Notes: generated from the letters alone by a model not told the origin. DNA of 64,000 bases from Sediminitomix flava (GCF_003149185.1 NZ_QGDO01000002.1:930001-994000), one strand, 5' to 3'; positions 32,420-41,627 are shown, counted from the first letter of the stretch. Translations and numbers: made by a program.

Positions 32420-34894
32420 ATGAACAAATTATTCACTACCCTATTATTCTGTTTTTTAGGACAGTTTATTTTTGCTCAGGGAAGAATTACAGGTAAAGTA
32501 GTAGATGCAAGTGAGAATGCTGCCATTGAATTTGTTTCGGTAGCACTTTATACATCAAACGATAGCAGTTTGGTTACAGGAGCGATCACAAAAAGTGATG
32601 GAAGCTTTAGCTTTTCGAAATTAAAAACTGGAAACTATTACTTGACCGCTCAATTTATGGGCTTCGAGACTAAACAACTAAACGAACTGAAAATCCAAAA
32701 AGGAGAAACCTTAGAGCTTGGAAATATCAGCATGATTCCAAATGAAAAATTATTGGATGAAGTTGAGGTTAGTGGAAAGAAAGTAACTGCCATGCACAAA
32801 ATTGACCGACAGGTTTTCGAGTCGGATAATTTTCAATCAAGCCAAGGAGGTAGTGCTGTTGATGTGTTGAAAAACCTTCCTTCGGTCACTGTAAATGCAA
32901 ATGGTGAGATTTCAGCACGTGGAGCCAATGGCTTTGTTGTTTTGATCAATGGAAAGCCCGTTCAAGGCGATCCGAGTATAATCTTAGGGCAATTACCAGC
33001 TAACGCAATTAAAAACGTTGAACTAGTGACTGCTCCATCTGCAAAATATGACCCAGAAGGAAAGGGTGGATTAATCAATATCGTCACTTCTAAAGAAGCA
33101 ATGGAAGGTACTTTTGCTCAAATCAACACAAGAATTGGTTTGCCAAGTATTGAAGATTATGACAATAAAGAAGCTGCTCAACGTTATGGTGCCGACTTTA
33201 CTTTCAACCAAAAGAAAGGAAAATGGGACATTTCATTGGGAGCTAGCTACCAACGTAGCGATAAATCAGGACGTAGAGAAGGTGATGTTTGGACGATCAA
33301 TGAAGAAGGTATTAAAACATCATTCCCTTCAGATGGTGAGCGTAGTTTTGATGAAGAAAACTACTCAGGTCGTTTCACTTTAGGTTTTGAACCAACTAAA
33401 AATGATAATTTCAATTTATCTTTCTTTGGTGGAAAAAGAAATAAAGAACGTAGAGCAGACATTGAATATTACAATAATGTCAAAACCAATGCTGCTGGTG
33501 ATATCGTAAGAGAACCATACCAATATTATAACGAAAACCTTCGTATCCGTACAGGTGATTTTGCTTTGGGTTCTTTTGACTACAGTCACAAATTTGGTAA
33601 TGAATCAAGGATATCAACATCATTTCTGTATGAATACACAATGCTAGGTGGCCCTACTACCAACCTAAACTTAGATGGTGATGGTTACACAAATGTTGTT
33701 CAAGATCAGTTCAATGATAACACAAATCCGTTACATGGGATGCGCTTCCAGTTGGATTATCAATTGAAACCATTACCAATTGGTCAGATTGAAATGGGAT
33801 ATCAGTTCAGACACTTAGACCATAAAGGAGATTTCGAATACAAAGAGAGAAACCTAGAAACAGGAGAGTTCGAAACTGTACCAGAATATACAAGTACAGT
33901 AAATCTAGAGAGAATTCTTCACTCAGGTTATGCACAACTTTCGGGTAAAAAAGGACAGTGGACCTACGGTGCAGGACTGAGGTTAGAGCATATGGATCGT
34001 AAACTTGAGCTTGCTGATGAGGCCGAAACAAGAAACGAAACCCTTTATGAAGATTACTTGAAGCTTTTCCCATCTGCAAATTTACAATATGCTGCTAGCG
34101 ATAACTTTAAGATCAAAGGAGCATACAGTAAAAGGGTACAACGTACGACTACTTTTAAAATGAATCCTTTCCGTGAAAGAGAACATTCTGAAACATTAGA
34201 ACAAGGTGATGCAGAGCTTTTACCTGAGTTTATTGACTTGGTAGAATTGGGTGTTGTGAAAAATATAGGTGATCACACGCTTTCTGCAACAGCTTATTAC
34301 CGTCATGTTCAAAACTTAGTCAACCGTGTAAATCGAGTATATAATGACTCTATTCTTGACCGTATCTATTCAAATGTTGGAGTTGCTAATGCTTACGGAC
34401 TTGAACTAAGTGCAGATGTTAATCCTACTCGATGGTGGAATGTGTATGCTGGTGTAAACATGTATCAGTATAAAATTGATGGAGAATATGACAACGATCC
34501 TATCAACTCTTCAACGATGGTTTATTCAATCAATGCAAATACAACATTTGACCTTAGCCCTACGCTAAGTGTACAATGGGCTATTAACTATATCTCTGAT
34601 CGTATTACTGCACAAGGTGAAGATTCTAGGTTCTATTCACCTAATTTGACGGTGAAAAAGAGCTTCATGAATAATCGACTGACAGCTACCTTCCAGTGGC
34701 TGAATATGGATTTAGGATTGCTAAATACAAACGAGCAACGTATTTCTACGTGGAGAGAGGGAGAGTTCTACACCACTACAAATTATGTTTATGAAGTAGA
34801 CATGCTAATGCTAAACATTAGTTACACCCTAAATAGTAATAACAAGAACAAAGGGAAATTCATTAAGAGTATCTTCGGTGCTCAAGAATTCTAA
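32420..34894 (+). CDS. TonB-linked outer-membrane receptor (OMP beta-barrel family)
   Basis: This is an 824-residue protein with a signal peptide (MNKLFTTLLFCFLGQFIFAQ) and an N-terminal carboxypeptidase-like domain (ITGKVVDASENAAIEFVSVALYTSND, ~22-105). A plug-like domain follows (~120-225: SAVDVLKNLPSVTVNANGEISARG, VVLINGKPV, KNVELVTAPSAKYDPEGKGGLINIVT), then a long barrel (~240-824) typical of the outer membrane beta-barrel branch. Such proteins often import peptides or metals, and the ligand here is unknown. The unusually detailed upstream region (21-bp direct repeats, -7 box, long leader) suggests strong transcriptional control. A terminator follows at 34939. Confidence 0.9.
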   Translation: MNKLFTTLLFCFLGQFIFAQGRITGKVVDASENAAIEFVSVALYTSNDSSLVTGAITKSDGSFSFSKLKTGNYYLTAQFMGFETKQLNELKIQKGETLELGNISMIPNEKLLDEVEVSGKKVTAMHKIDRQVFESDNFQSSQGGSAVDVLKNLPSVTVNANGEISARGANGFVVLINGKPVQGDPSIILGQLPANAIKNVELVTAPSAKYDPEGKGGLINIVTSKEAMEGTFAQINTRIGLPSIEDYDNKEAAQRYGADFTFNQKKGKWDISLGASYQRSDKSGRREGDVWTINEEGIKTSFPSDGERSFDEENYSGRFTLGFEPTKNDNFNLSFFGGKRNKERRADIEYYNNVKTNAAGDIVREPYQYYNENLRIRTGDFALGSFDYSHKFGNESRISTSFLYEYTMLGGPTTNLNLDGDGYTNVVQDQFNDNTNPLHGMRFQLDYQLKPLPIGQIEMGYQFRHLDHKGDFEYKERNLETGEFETVPEYTSTVNLERILHSGYAQLSGKKGQWTYGAGLRLEHMDRKLELADEAETRNETLYEDYLKLFPSANLQYAASDNFKIKGAYSKRVQRTTTFKMNPFREREHSETLEQGDAELLPEFIDLVELGVVKNIGDHTLSATAYYRHVQNLVNRVNRVYNDSILDRIYSNVGVANAYGLELSADVNPTRWWNVYAGVNMYQYKIDGEYDNDPINSSTMVYSINANTTFDLSPTLSVQWAINYISDRITAQGEDSRFYSPNLTVKKSFMNNRLTATFQWLNMDLGLLNTNEQRISTWREGEFYTTTNYVYEVDMLMLNISYTLNSNNKNKGKFIKSIFGAQEF

Positions 34895-34938
34895 TAGATA
34901 GTGAAACGATAAGATTCGATTCAATATAAAAATACCAT

Positions 34939-34969
34939 AAAGCATCGGGCAATGGCTCGGTGCTTTTTT
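34939..34969 (+). terminator. Rho-independent terminator
   Basis: The stem AAAGCATCGGGC pairs with GCTCGGTGCTTT (with one G-T pair) and is followed by T6. It ends the TonB receptor gene. Confidence 0.82.
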
Positions 34970-35102
34970 AGTTTTATCAATAATTAAATTTAAGAAAAAG
35001 CACTTTGATTTTGTAAGAAGTATAGATTGAGTACAGACTTTAAGTACACTTTTTGCTTAGAAAAACACTTTCGTAAAAGACTAGCTTTAACAGAACCAAC
35101 AG

Positions 35103-36041
35103 ATGCGTATTTCTTTATTTTTTATCTTCATTTTATTAATCGGCTGTACTTCTCATAATCTTCAGAACGTAGAAAATTCTAAAACTGAAAAGCCTATCAT
35201 CTCTTTCACTTTTGATGATGGATCTATTCGGGATATGCCAGGATACACATTGAAAGAATGGAATGAACAAATCCTAACAACACTAGACAAACACAAGATT
35301 AAGGCTGTACTTTTCCCTGCGGGTTCTTTTCTGAAAGGTGAAAAAGGTGAATACATTTTGTCTTCGTGGAATGATGATGGACATAAAATTGGAAATCACA
35401 CCTACAATCATCCATACTACCACAGTGATAAAATCTCACTAAATGATTTCAAGCAAGAGCTTATCAAGAATGACTCTATTGTCAAAAAGTACTCGAATTT
35501 CATACCGCTATTTCGCTTTCCATATCTCAAAGAGGGAAATACAATTGAAAAAAGAGATGGTTTTAGAGAATTCCTTTCTGCTCAGAATTATAAAATGGGC
35601 TATGTAACAGTAGATGCTTCAGATTGGTATGTAAATAGTAAACTGTTGAAAACGCTAAAACAAGATTCGACAGCTGATGTCAGTGGATACAAAGACTTTT
35701 ATGTGCAACATCTACTTGATAGAGCTAATTACTACGATTCGCTAGCGACAAAATTGACTGACCGAAAAGTAAAACACAATCTCCTACTCCATCATAACCT
35801 CACATCCGCACTTTTCTTAGACACACTGATTACAAGTTTTAAGAAGAATGGTTGGGAAGTGATCAGTGCTCACGAAGCCTTTGAAGATTCGATCTATAAT
35901 CGTTTACCAAATAACCTTCCCGCAGGAGAAAGTCTGATTTGGGCATTAGCAAAAGAATCAGGAAAATATGAAAAAGAACTAAGGTATCCTGCTGAAGATA
36001 GCCGTTATGAGAAAGCTAAAATGGAAGAATTGGGACTTTAA
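35103..36041 (+). CDS. CE4 polysaccharide deacetylase lipoprotein
   Basis: This is a 312-residue lipoprotein (lipobox FILLIGC, Cys15). The NodB-type catalytic motifs are present: motif 1 SFTFDDGS (Asp38-Asp39), motif 2 GNHTYNHPYYH (metal His99 and His103), motif 3 LFRFPYLKEG, motif 4 VDASDW, and motif 5 LLLHHN. It should remove N- or O-acetyl groups from a cell-wall or extracellular polysaccharide at the membrane. It opens a three-gene set with two small membrane proteins (17- and 40-base gaps). Close spacing suggests co-transcription, but the functional link is not obvious. Confidence 0.9.
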   Translation: MRISLFFIFILLIGCTSHNLQNVENSKTEKPIISFTFDDGSIRDMPGYTLKEWNEQILTTLDKHKIKAVLFPAGSFLKGEKGEYILSSWNDDGHKIGNHTYNHPYYHSDKISLNDFKQELIKNDSIVKKYSNFIPLFRFPYLKEGNTIEKRDGFREFLSAQNYKMGYVTVDASDWYVNSKLLKTLKQDSTADVSGYKDFYVQHLLDRANYYDSLATKLTDRKVKHNLLLHHNLTSALFLDTLITSFKKNGWEVISAHEAFEDSIYNRLPNNLPAGESLIWALAKESGKYEKELRYPAEDSRYEKAKMEELGL

Positions 36042-36057
36042 AAAATCAACATCTCAA

Positions 36058-36663
36058 ATGCAGCTACAAATAATAGAAAAAGAAGTCGATTTAAAATTTA
36101 CTGCTCTACAAGTAGTATGTCTGATTAGCTTTTTAAACTGTATTTTTTGCGCTTTCATGGGTCATAAGATAGAAATTTGGTTTGGAGAATCTTCTCATCA
36201 ATTCGAATTAATCACTGCATCTATCTTTCTAATATCTGTTGCTTTAATAGTTATAAACTCATATACCCTATGGTTTAATACAAGTAAAACTATTGGTCAA
36301 CTAGAACTAACACATGATTGTATTTATATAAATGGAAAGCAAATTTTCATTGACGACATCAATGACATTACCTTTGATATAAACTACTTTAGGGGTGAAA
36401 TTGAAGGAAGAAGTTCCTCTGATGGCACTAAAAATTTTATAACCTTTGTCCAAAACAATCAAAAAATAAAAGTTAGAATCCTACTAGAAAATGAATATCA
36501 AATAATAGAACTAGATGAGTTCATTAAAATGCTTTACAGTATAAAATTTAAAGTACGAGTATACCGAAAAATGAATCGATCATACTTACTAGATGAAAAC
36601 CTCTCCTTTGATCAAATACAAGACTTGAAAACAAAATACCAGCTTAAGAAGCTATTTCACTAA
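36058..36663 (+). CDS. two-TM protein with PH-like domain, unknown
   Basis: This encodes 201 residues from ATG at 36058, 16 bases after the deacetylase stop; the longer frame from 36007 overlaps the deacetylase and is not preferred. Two TM segments (~17-35 and ~51-70) are followed by a cytoplasmic beta-rich part (QLELTHDCIYINGKQIFIDDINDITFDINYF, KNFITFVQNNQKIKVRILLENEYQIIEL) that resembles bacterial PH-like domains. Its neighbour at 36704 has the same plan. The function is unknown. Confidence 0.65.
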   Translation: MQLQIIEKEVDLKFTALQVVCLISFLNCIFCAFMGHKIEIWFGESSHQFELITASIFLISVALIVINSYTLWFNTSKTIGQLELTHDCIYINGKQIFIDDINDITFDINYFRGEIEGRSSSDGTKNFITFVQNNQKIKVRILLENEYQIIELDEFIKMLYSIKFKVRVYRKMNRSYLLDENLSFDQIQDLKTKYQLKKLFH

Positions 36664-36703
36664 AACTACAACATAATTGATTTATAGATTCTAAACAGAG
36701 AAA

Positions 36704-37465
36704 ATGAAAACGATAAAGGTTCCTTATAGTAACAGCTTCCAATCAAATATTATCATTCCACTCCTTATATCACTACCATTTTGTGGGCTACTAATAATGA
36801 TCTTTGCCATCACCAATAAAAATTGGATCGACTTTTTAATTGGCAGTTTAGTTGGTATTCCTCCTGCAATTATTCTATGGAAAATAATGACTCTACAACT
36901 ATTAATTTTGACAAAAGACCTTCTTAACCATCAACAGATTTCCAACATAAACGATCATGGATTTTCTTTAATGAATAATGAAAAAGAAAATCGGATTTAT
37001 TGGAGTGATATTTTAGATATAGAATTAGAGAAAGAAAATTTAGTTTGTATTCGTTTTTTGAATAGAAAAAAAGTAGAAATAAATAATGAGTACTCTGGCT
37101 GGTATTTATTCCTTAAAAAGATACCAAGCTCAAAACTAAAATCTTCCAAAATACCAGACTTCTTAGAGTGGACTTATAGTAATTTAGAGAGCTGTCAAGT
37201 GTGTGGAAGTATATCGATGAATGATCAAAAATGTTTATCCTGCCATACTGAACGTTTTAATCATGATTTAGAGGATGAATTTGAAACAGAAGCGGAATAC
37301 CTTAGGTATCAGCAATTAGAACTATTTTGTACCTATGAAGAATCTGAAGAAGTTGATTTTCATGAAATAGACAATGATGGATTTGAAAAAGATACTAATT
37401 GGCGTCCTCTAGTATCAGAAAAGGAAGTTATTGAATATAGTCGAGAGCATTATTGGGATATATAA
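36704..37465 (+). CDS. two-TM PH-like protein with zinc ribbon, unknown
   Basis: This encodes 253 residues. Two TM segments (~16-35 and ~41-62) precede a PH-like region (~78-140: NHGFSLMNNEKENRIYWSDILDIELEKENLVCIRFLNRKKVEI). A four-cysteine zinc ribbon (CQVCGSISMNDQKCLSCH, ~167-184) follows, then a very acidic C-terminal tail. The plan repeats that of the upstream gene, with the ribbon added. No family name can be given. It ends a small operon that begins with the deacetylase. Confidence 0.62.
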   Translation: MKTIKVPYSNSFQSNIIIPLLISLPFCGLLIMIFAITNKNWIDFLIGSLVGIPPAIILWKIMTLQLLILTKDLLNHQQISNINDHGFSLMNNEKENRIYWSDILDIELEKENLVCIRFLNRKKVEINNEYSGWYLFLKKIPSSKLKSSKIPDFLEWTYSNLESCQVCGSISMNDQKCLSCHTERFNHDLEDEFETEAEYLRYQQLELFCTYEESEEVDFHEIDNDGFEKDTNWRPLVSEKEVIEYSREHYWDI

Positions 37466-37770
37466 TGCTAAATAGCACTTAGCCTGTTTTAAATCAAATA
37501 ACCTGCTAAGATTCCCCAAGTTAAAATATATATTCATATGCCCTCTCATAAGTTTAATAACATACTTTAATTCAGATAAATCGTTTCTTTAATAAATATT
37601 GATTATATTCAAACTAAAATATAGAAAGACGGATTTTAAATAGATTCTAAAAAATAGATCATAGCTATATTAATCAACTTATCACACTTAAAAGAAACGA
37701 CACTAAATGCCTATGAGAATAACATTTACTCTTTTTTAAACCAATTGTTAAACATTTAAGTATTTAAAAA
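37466..37770. promoter_or_regulatory. intergenic region with hairpin and shared leader motif
   Basis: A symmetric hairpin CTTAGC-CT-GTT and AAC-CT-GCTAAG (37478-37510) lies just after the zinc-ribbon gene without a T run. The 17-base motif AAACCAATTGTTAAACA at 37738-37754, 17 bases before the lipoprotein ATG, is identical to the one at 32367-32383 before the TonB receptor. Confidence 0.45.
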
Positions 37771-38415
37771 ATGAGAAAATTATTTCTTATAGGACTAGTA
37801 TTCACTCTTTTATTTTCTTGCGACAAGGATGATTCAAGTTTAACTTCACCTTCCCTAGGAAACTATTTTCCACTTGCAATCGGGAATTATTGGGTATACG
37901 AACACTATCAGATTGATTCTTTAGGCAATGAAATAAGGCGAAATCAACTTGACAGTGTAATTATCAGTAGAGATACACTTATTAATGGACTTCAGTACTT
38001 TGTATTAGAAGGAAACTATTCCTTTTTTAATAATGAAGAGCATTGGGGAATTATTGATATTCTAAGAGACTCCGCTAGTTATTTGGTAAATGATAAAGGG
38101 AGAATCAGATTCTCTGCTACTAACTTTACTGATGCACTCGATTCATTTGTTGAAACCTACCAAGGGGACACTATTTTTGTTACTACTTATCAAATGGATG
38201 ACTTAGAAAGTCAAGTCATTGTTCCAGCAGGAGAGTTTGAAACCTTGAATTACAAGGGTACCACTCTAGATTTTACTTTAGGAACTCAAAGTCCTGTCTA
38301 TAACAATTGCTACTATGCTAAAAATGTAGGAAAAGTCCTTGAATCTTGTACTGCTCTAAACTTACCTATTCTACTTGAAAAAAGACTTATAAGGTATAAG
38401 GTGAAGACAGAGTAA
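37771..38415 (+). CDS. lipoprotein, unknown
   Basis: This is a 214-residue lipoprotein with the lipobox TLLFSC (Cys17) followed by an acidic linker. The mature part opens with LGNYFPLAIGNYWVYEHYQIDSLGNE, a phrase common at the start of Bacteroidota lipoproteins thought to have a beta-rich fold, and continues with strands ending VIVPAGEFETLNYKGT. Three Cys near the C-terminus are possibly structural. The ligand is unknown. The upstream 17-base leader motif links it to the TonB receptor gene at 32420, suggesting shared control or a shared translation element. Confidence 0.72.
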   Translation: MRKLFLIGLVFTLLFSCDKDDSSLTSPSLGNYFPLAIGNYWVYEHYQIDSLGNEIRRNQLDSVIISRDTLINGLQYFVLEGNYSFFNNEEHWGIIDILRDSASYLVNDKGRIRFSATNFTDALDSFVETYQGDTIFVTTYQMDDLESQVIVPAGEFETLNYKGTTLDFTLGTQSPVYNNCYYAKNVGKVLESCTALNLPILLEKRLIRYKVKTE

Positions 38416-38455
38416 CAATGTGAATAAACACATTTTTAACTCTATAAAGTTTAAT

Positions 38456-38501
38456 GAAAAATACCTCTCCAATTTAAATAAAAACTAGAGAGGTACTTTT
38501 T
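38456..38501. terminator. bidirectional terminator
   Basis: TACCTCTC (38462-38469) pairs with GAGAGGTA (38488-38495), with A-run before and T-run after. It lies between the lipoprotein (plus) and the SDR gene (minus). Confidence 0.78.
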
Positions 38502-38508
38502 ACTAAGC

Positions 38509-39243
38509 TTACCATGCTACTTCTTCGCCCATATGGATAAACTTACCACTAAAATCTGTTTCCTCAGATAGTGATAAACTTACAGATGTTTTAGCACCAT
38601 CTACAACTTCCATTGGTGCACCTTCAGTACCCAAATCAGTCTTTACCCATCCTGGGTGAGCAGAATTAACTTTTATACTAGTTCCTTCAAGTGATGCTGC
38701 CAAATGAACTGTAAATGAGTTAAGAGCTGCTTTAGAGGCATTGTAAGCAAAAGGCTTTACTCCATAATATGGAGAACTTGTATCACTTTGTACGGTGTTT
38801 GAACCAAGAATACTTGACAAGTTAATGATTCGTCCCGCTTCACTCTTTTTCAACAAAGGTAATAACGCTTGTGTTAAACGAACTACACTAAAAAAGTTGA
38901 CATCAAAAGTATGTTGTAAAGTTTCTGCCGAAATACTTTCTGAAGTATTGACACCTAAGGGCTCATCATTGTGCATAATTCCAGCATTGTTCACTAGAAT
39001 ATCCAACTTACCATACGCACTCTCAATGTATTGTTTGAGTGCTTCAATATCAGCATCATTTGTTGCTTCCAACTGAACCAATTCCACATCAAGTCCTTCT
39101 GCTTTTAACTTCTCAACAGCATGCTGTCCTCTTTCCTTATTTCTAGAGGCCATCAATACTTTGATTCCTTTTTCTCCCAATTGACGAGCTGTTTCAAAAC
39201 CTAATCCTTTGTTTGCTCCTGTTACTAATGCGATTCTTTTCAT
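38509..39243 (-). CDS. short-chain dehydrogenase/reductase (carbonyl-reductase-like)
   Basis: This is a 244-residue SDR. The cofactor motif TGANKGLG is at 8-15, NNAG at 85-88, the active-site Ser near 143-144 (NLSS), and Tyr167/Lys171 in YNASK. The ANKG start and overall text fit the carbonyl-reductase branch that uses NADPH on carbonyl compounds. A TACATTTG box (39270-39277) lies 27 bases upstream. It is divergent from a LysR-family gene that may regulate it. The natural substrate is unknown. Confidence 0.92.
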   Translation of the reverse strand: MKRIALVTGANKGLGFETARQLGEKGIKVLMASRNKERGQHAVEKLKAEGLDVELVQLEATNDADIEALKQYIESAYGKLDILVNNAGIMHNDEPLGVNTSESISAETLQHTFDVNFFSVVRLTQALLPLLKKSEAGRIINLSSILGSNTVQSDTSSPYYGVKPFAYNASKAALNSFTVHLAASLEGTSIKVNSAHPGWVKTDLGTEGAPMEVVDGAKTSVSLSLSEETDFSGKFIHMGEEVAW

Positions 39244-39269
39244 TATGATTTGTTTTAAAGTTTATGAAG

Positions 39270-39277
39270 CAAATGTA
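39270..39277 (-). promoter_or_regulatory. -7 promoter box for the SDR gene
   Basis: On the minus strand this reads TACATTTG followed by C. It predicts a start near 39263, 20 bases before the ATG. Confidence 0.5.
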
Positions 39278-39340
39278 TGGGGCTTATGACTCTTAATGAA
39301 ATTGTTTATTTTTACTCATGATATAAAAAAATTAATATCA

Positions 39341-40237
39341 ATGATTAATCTAGAATGGTATAGAACCTTTAAAGCAGTATACAAACACCGCAATTACTCA
39401 AAGGCTGCAGATGAGTTATTTATGACACAACCCACTGTAAGTAATCAAATGAGTATGCTTGAAGCTGCTGTTGGGCATAAATTATTTACAAGAAAATCTA
39501 AAGGAGTCGTTCCTACGGAATATGCCAAGTTCCTCAATAATCTTATCATTGAGTCATTAGATGCTCTCGAAAAAGCCGAAGCGAGTTACAGTAAATCCGT
39601 CAAAAAAGAAGATAAGTTATACACTATTGGTATCAGCGAACATCTCTACAAGAGTTTTCTTTCCTCAAAACTAAATACGTTCAAACACCTTAGCATTCAC
39701 TTTGAGCAAGACAATAAAAAATTATTTGGGCTTGTGAATGAGCAAGAAATTGATGCTGCAATCATTCGAGAAGACATTCAAACATTTGACACTATTTCTC
39801 ACAAAATTTGTAGTTCATCATTAGTTATTATAGGACATCCAGACTTAGACACTACTGAATTAGATGAGTACATAAATCAAAATGATTTAAGGAAAATTCA
39901 GCATTGGCTAGAAAAGCAAACTTGGTTTTCTCATATGTCTACAAATCCATTTATTAAACTCTTTTGGCTTCATTGCTTTAATAAAAAAAGACCTAAAGTC
40001 TTTACAAACTACGTCATCCCCAACGAATATTTTATGCTACAAGAATTGACAAAGGTTCAAGGCGTTTGTATTACACTAGAGGAAAATGCAAAAGAGTTTA
40101 TAAATAACAAATCACTGAAATTAATCTGGAAATCCGACAATTATCCGGTCAGAGATTACTACTTGGTGGCACACAAAAAACAAAGTGATCTTTTCGAAAT
40201 GCTTAAAGATATTTTGATTGATTCAAAAGCTGAATAA
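39341..40237 (+). CDS. LysR-family transcriptional regulator
   Basis: This encodes 298 residues from ATG at 39341 (MINLEWYRTFKAVYKHRNYSKAADELFMTQPTVSNQMSMLEAAVGHKLFTRKSKGVVPT), a canonical LysR winged HTH. The frame reaches upstream to 39296, but that part is not family-like. The C-terminal ~200 residues form the effector-binding domain. It is divergent from the SDR gene (97 bases apart), the classic layout for a LysR regulator and its target. Residues 15-50 of the domain match the consensus A-x-x-L-x-x-x-Q-P-x-x-S. Confidence 0.92.
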   Translation: MINLEWYRTFKAVYKHRNYSKAADELFMTQPTVSNQMSMLEAAVGHKLFTRKSKGVVPTEYAKFLNNLIIESLDALEKAEASYSKSVKKEDKLYTIGISEHLYKSFLSSKLNTFKHLSIHFEQDNKKLFGLVNEQEIDAAIIREDIQTFDTISHKICSSSLVIIGHPDLDTTELDEYINQNDLRKIQHWLEKQTWFSHMSTNPFIKLFWLHCFNKKRPKVFTNYVIPNEYFMLQELTKVQGVCITLEENAKEFINNKSLKLIWKSDNYPVRDYYLVAHKKQSDLFEMLKDILIDSKAE

Positions 40238-40368
40238 TAAGATTAAATTTACACGAAATCAATGGATAATTGAATGATTTTTAGTTAGATTTGAAATATA
40301 AATGATAGTCTACAAAGTTGAATCTATCATCAATAAACCAAACCATTCATTTTTTAATAAATAGTCTT

Positions 40369-40602
40369 ATGATACTACTTTTTGGCGCACCCGGAGGTTT
40401 TGAACTTTTATTTTTACTCATAGCAATGATTGCTTTCTTAGGAGCACCACTACTTTGGATCGTTGCGATTATAATGCTTATCAATTCAAAGATTTTGGAC
40501 AATAACGAAAAGTTGATTTGGGCATTAGTAATCATATTCTTACCAATCATTGGTTCAATCGCTTTTCTAGCTATAGGACGAAATAAAAAAGTAAAGTTCT
40601 AA
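40369..40602 (+). CDS. small membrane protein, PLDc_N-like
   Basis: This encodes 77 residues from ATG at 40369 (MILLFGAPGGFELLFLLIAM); an earlier TTG at 40318 is possible but less likely. Two TM helices are separated by a short polar loop (NSKILDNNEKLIWALVIIFLPIIGSIAFLAIGRNKK). The W-x-x-x-x-x-LPI-G pattern resembles the membrane domain (PLDc_N) that stands alone in many Bacteroidota. The role is unknown. Confidence 0.7.
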   Translation: MILLFGAPGGFELLFLLIAMIAFLGAPLLWIVAIIMLINSKILDNNEKLIWALVIIFLPIIGSIAFLAIGRNKKVKF

Positions 40603-40712
40603 TATTTATGGCTTACGAGTTTCACAAGAACTTTAACTCTCTACATCCATGATTGAATGCAAACCAGTTTTTCAAACAGGTAAAAGATCAAAACAAAAAA
40701 CTCTCCACTCAT

Positions 40713-41051
40713 ATGTTTAATTTTTTCAAAAAATCATCCCCTAAACGTAAGCCTACACCCATAAAAAGAACTGAACCAGCTCAAGTAATCCGAATGCCGA
40801 AAATGTCAGATAAGATGGAATTTGGAGTTGTTTCTAAATGGTGTGTGAGACTTGGAGATTACATCAACTCTGGGGATGTGTTAGTAGAAGTTGAAACAGA
40901 TAAAGCCACGATGGAGCTAGAGTCTTATGAAGATGGAAAAGTATTATACTTGTCTGTTCGTGAAGGTGAAAAAGTTGATGTAAACGGAGTACTCGTTATT
41001 ATTGGGAATGAAGGAGAAGATATCAGTCACCTTCTACCAACTACTGATTAG
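40713..41051 (+). CDS. stand-alone lipoyl-attachment domain protein
   Basis: This encodes 112 residues from ATG at 40713 (MFNFFKKSSPKRKPT); a TTG at 40653 would add 20 poorly formed residues. After a basic linker a full biotinyl/lipoyl domain runs from ~29 (VIRMPKMSDKMEFGVVSKWCVRLGD), with the modified Lys in VEVETDKATMELESYEDGKVLYLSVREGEKV. The E-T-D-K-A motif is that of the E2 subunit of 2-oxoacid dehydrogenases, but no catalytic domain, E1 or E3 gene is adjacent. It could serve as a free lipoyl carrier or a remnant of an E2 gene. Confidence 0.8.
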   Translation: MFNFFKKSSPKRKPTPIKRTEPAQVIRMPKMSDKMEFGVVSKWCVRLGDYINSGDVLVEVETDKATMELESYEDGKVLYLSVREGEKVDVNGVLVIIGNEGEDISHLLPTTD

Positions 41052-41113
41052 TTTCATTTTGAAGAAGAATAAAAAAAGGGAAGCTAAATCTCTCTCATTT
41101 AGACTAATAAAAT

Positions 41114-41533
41114 ATGAGTAGTAGAATTGAAGTAAATTGGATTCTATTTTTGATCGCAGTTGTGGTCATTATTTTTGAGCTTATAACCGAATTCCAATTT
41201 CGTGATTCATTCGATATACAGTTACACGATACCTTTATTGTCATTAGTAACCTTCAGCTGCTACTCATAATAACTGTACTTTTACTAATCCCCTATTTAT
41301 TCACTTTATGCTTAAAAAAGTTAGCCACAATCAATAAACCCCTCAAAATTTCTTCAGTAATACTACTCTCACTGATCATAATAGGACTTATCCTATGGAT
41401 AGGTATTGCTTTCATAAAGTATATAAACACTCCTATTGCACACAATTTCGCATCACACCTTAGTATTTATATCTTCATTTTCTCAATCCTGTTATTGTTC
41501 CTTTTACGAATACGAGAAATCATAAAGAATTGA
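41114..41533 (+). CDS. four-TM membrane protein, unknown
   Basis: This encodes 139 residues with hydrophobic segments at about 9-26, 45-65, 78-101 and 113-132. The loop after TM1 has FDIQLHDTFIVISNLQLL, which resembles the short HDTYFVV text of cytochrome oxidase subunit I, but no haem- or copper-binding histidines or further TM helices are present. It is therefore not an oxidase. It is probably one of the small Bacteroidota membrane proteins with this motif. It follows the lipoyl protein by 62 bases. Confidence 0.6.
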   Translation: MSSRIEVNWILFLIAVVVIIFELITEFQFRDSFDIQLHDTFIVISNLQLLLIITVLLLIPYLFTLCLKKLATINKPLKISSVILLSLIIIGLILWIGIAFIKYINTPIAHNFASHLSIYIFIFSILLLFLLRIREIIKN

Positions 41534-41619
41534 ACAATATTCCATATCGGCGAGCACAAAAGGGAGTATTCATTTGTTAATGAATGGAAGTAATTCAATC
41601 TCCCTAAAAGGAGGAAAAG

Positions 41620-41627
41620 TATCTTTG
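41620..41627 (+). promoter_or_regulatory. -7 promoter box for the methyltransferase gene
   Basis: TATCTTTG followed by C predicts a start near 41634, 11 bases before the ATG. Confidence 0.5.

Noticed and set aside
35103-35140. Start of the deacetylase at a later ATG
   Set aside because: The first ATG gives a proper lipoprotein signal with the lipobox Cys at 15.
41114-41533. Cytochrome oxidase subunit I fragment
   Set aside because: Only seven residues (LHDTFIV) resemble it; metal-binding residues and the other helices are missing.
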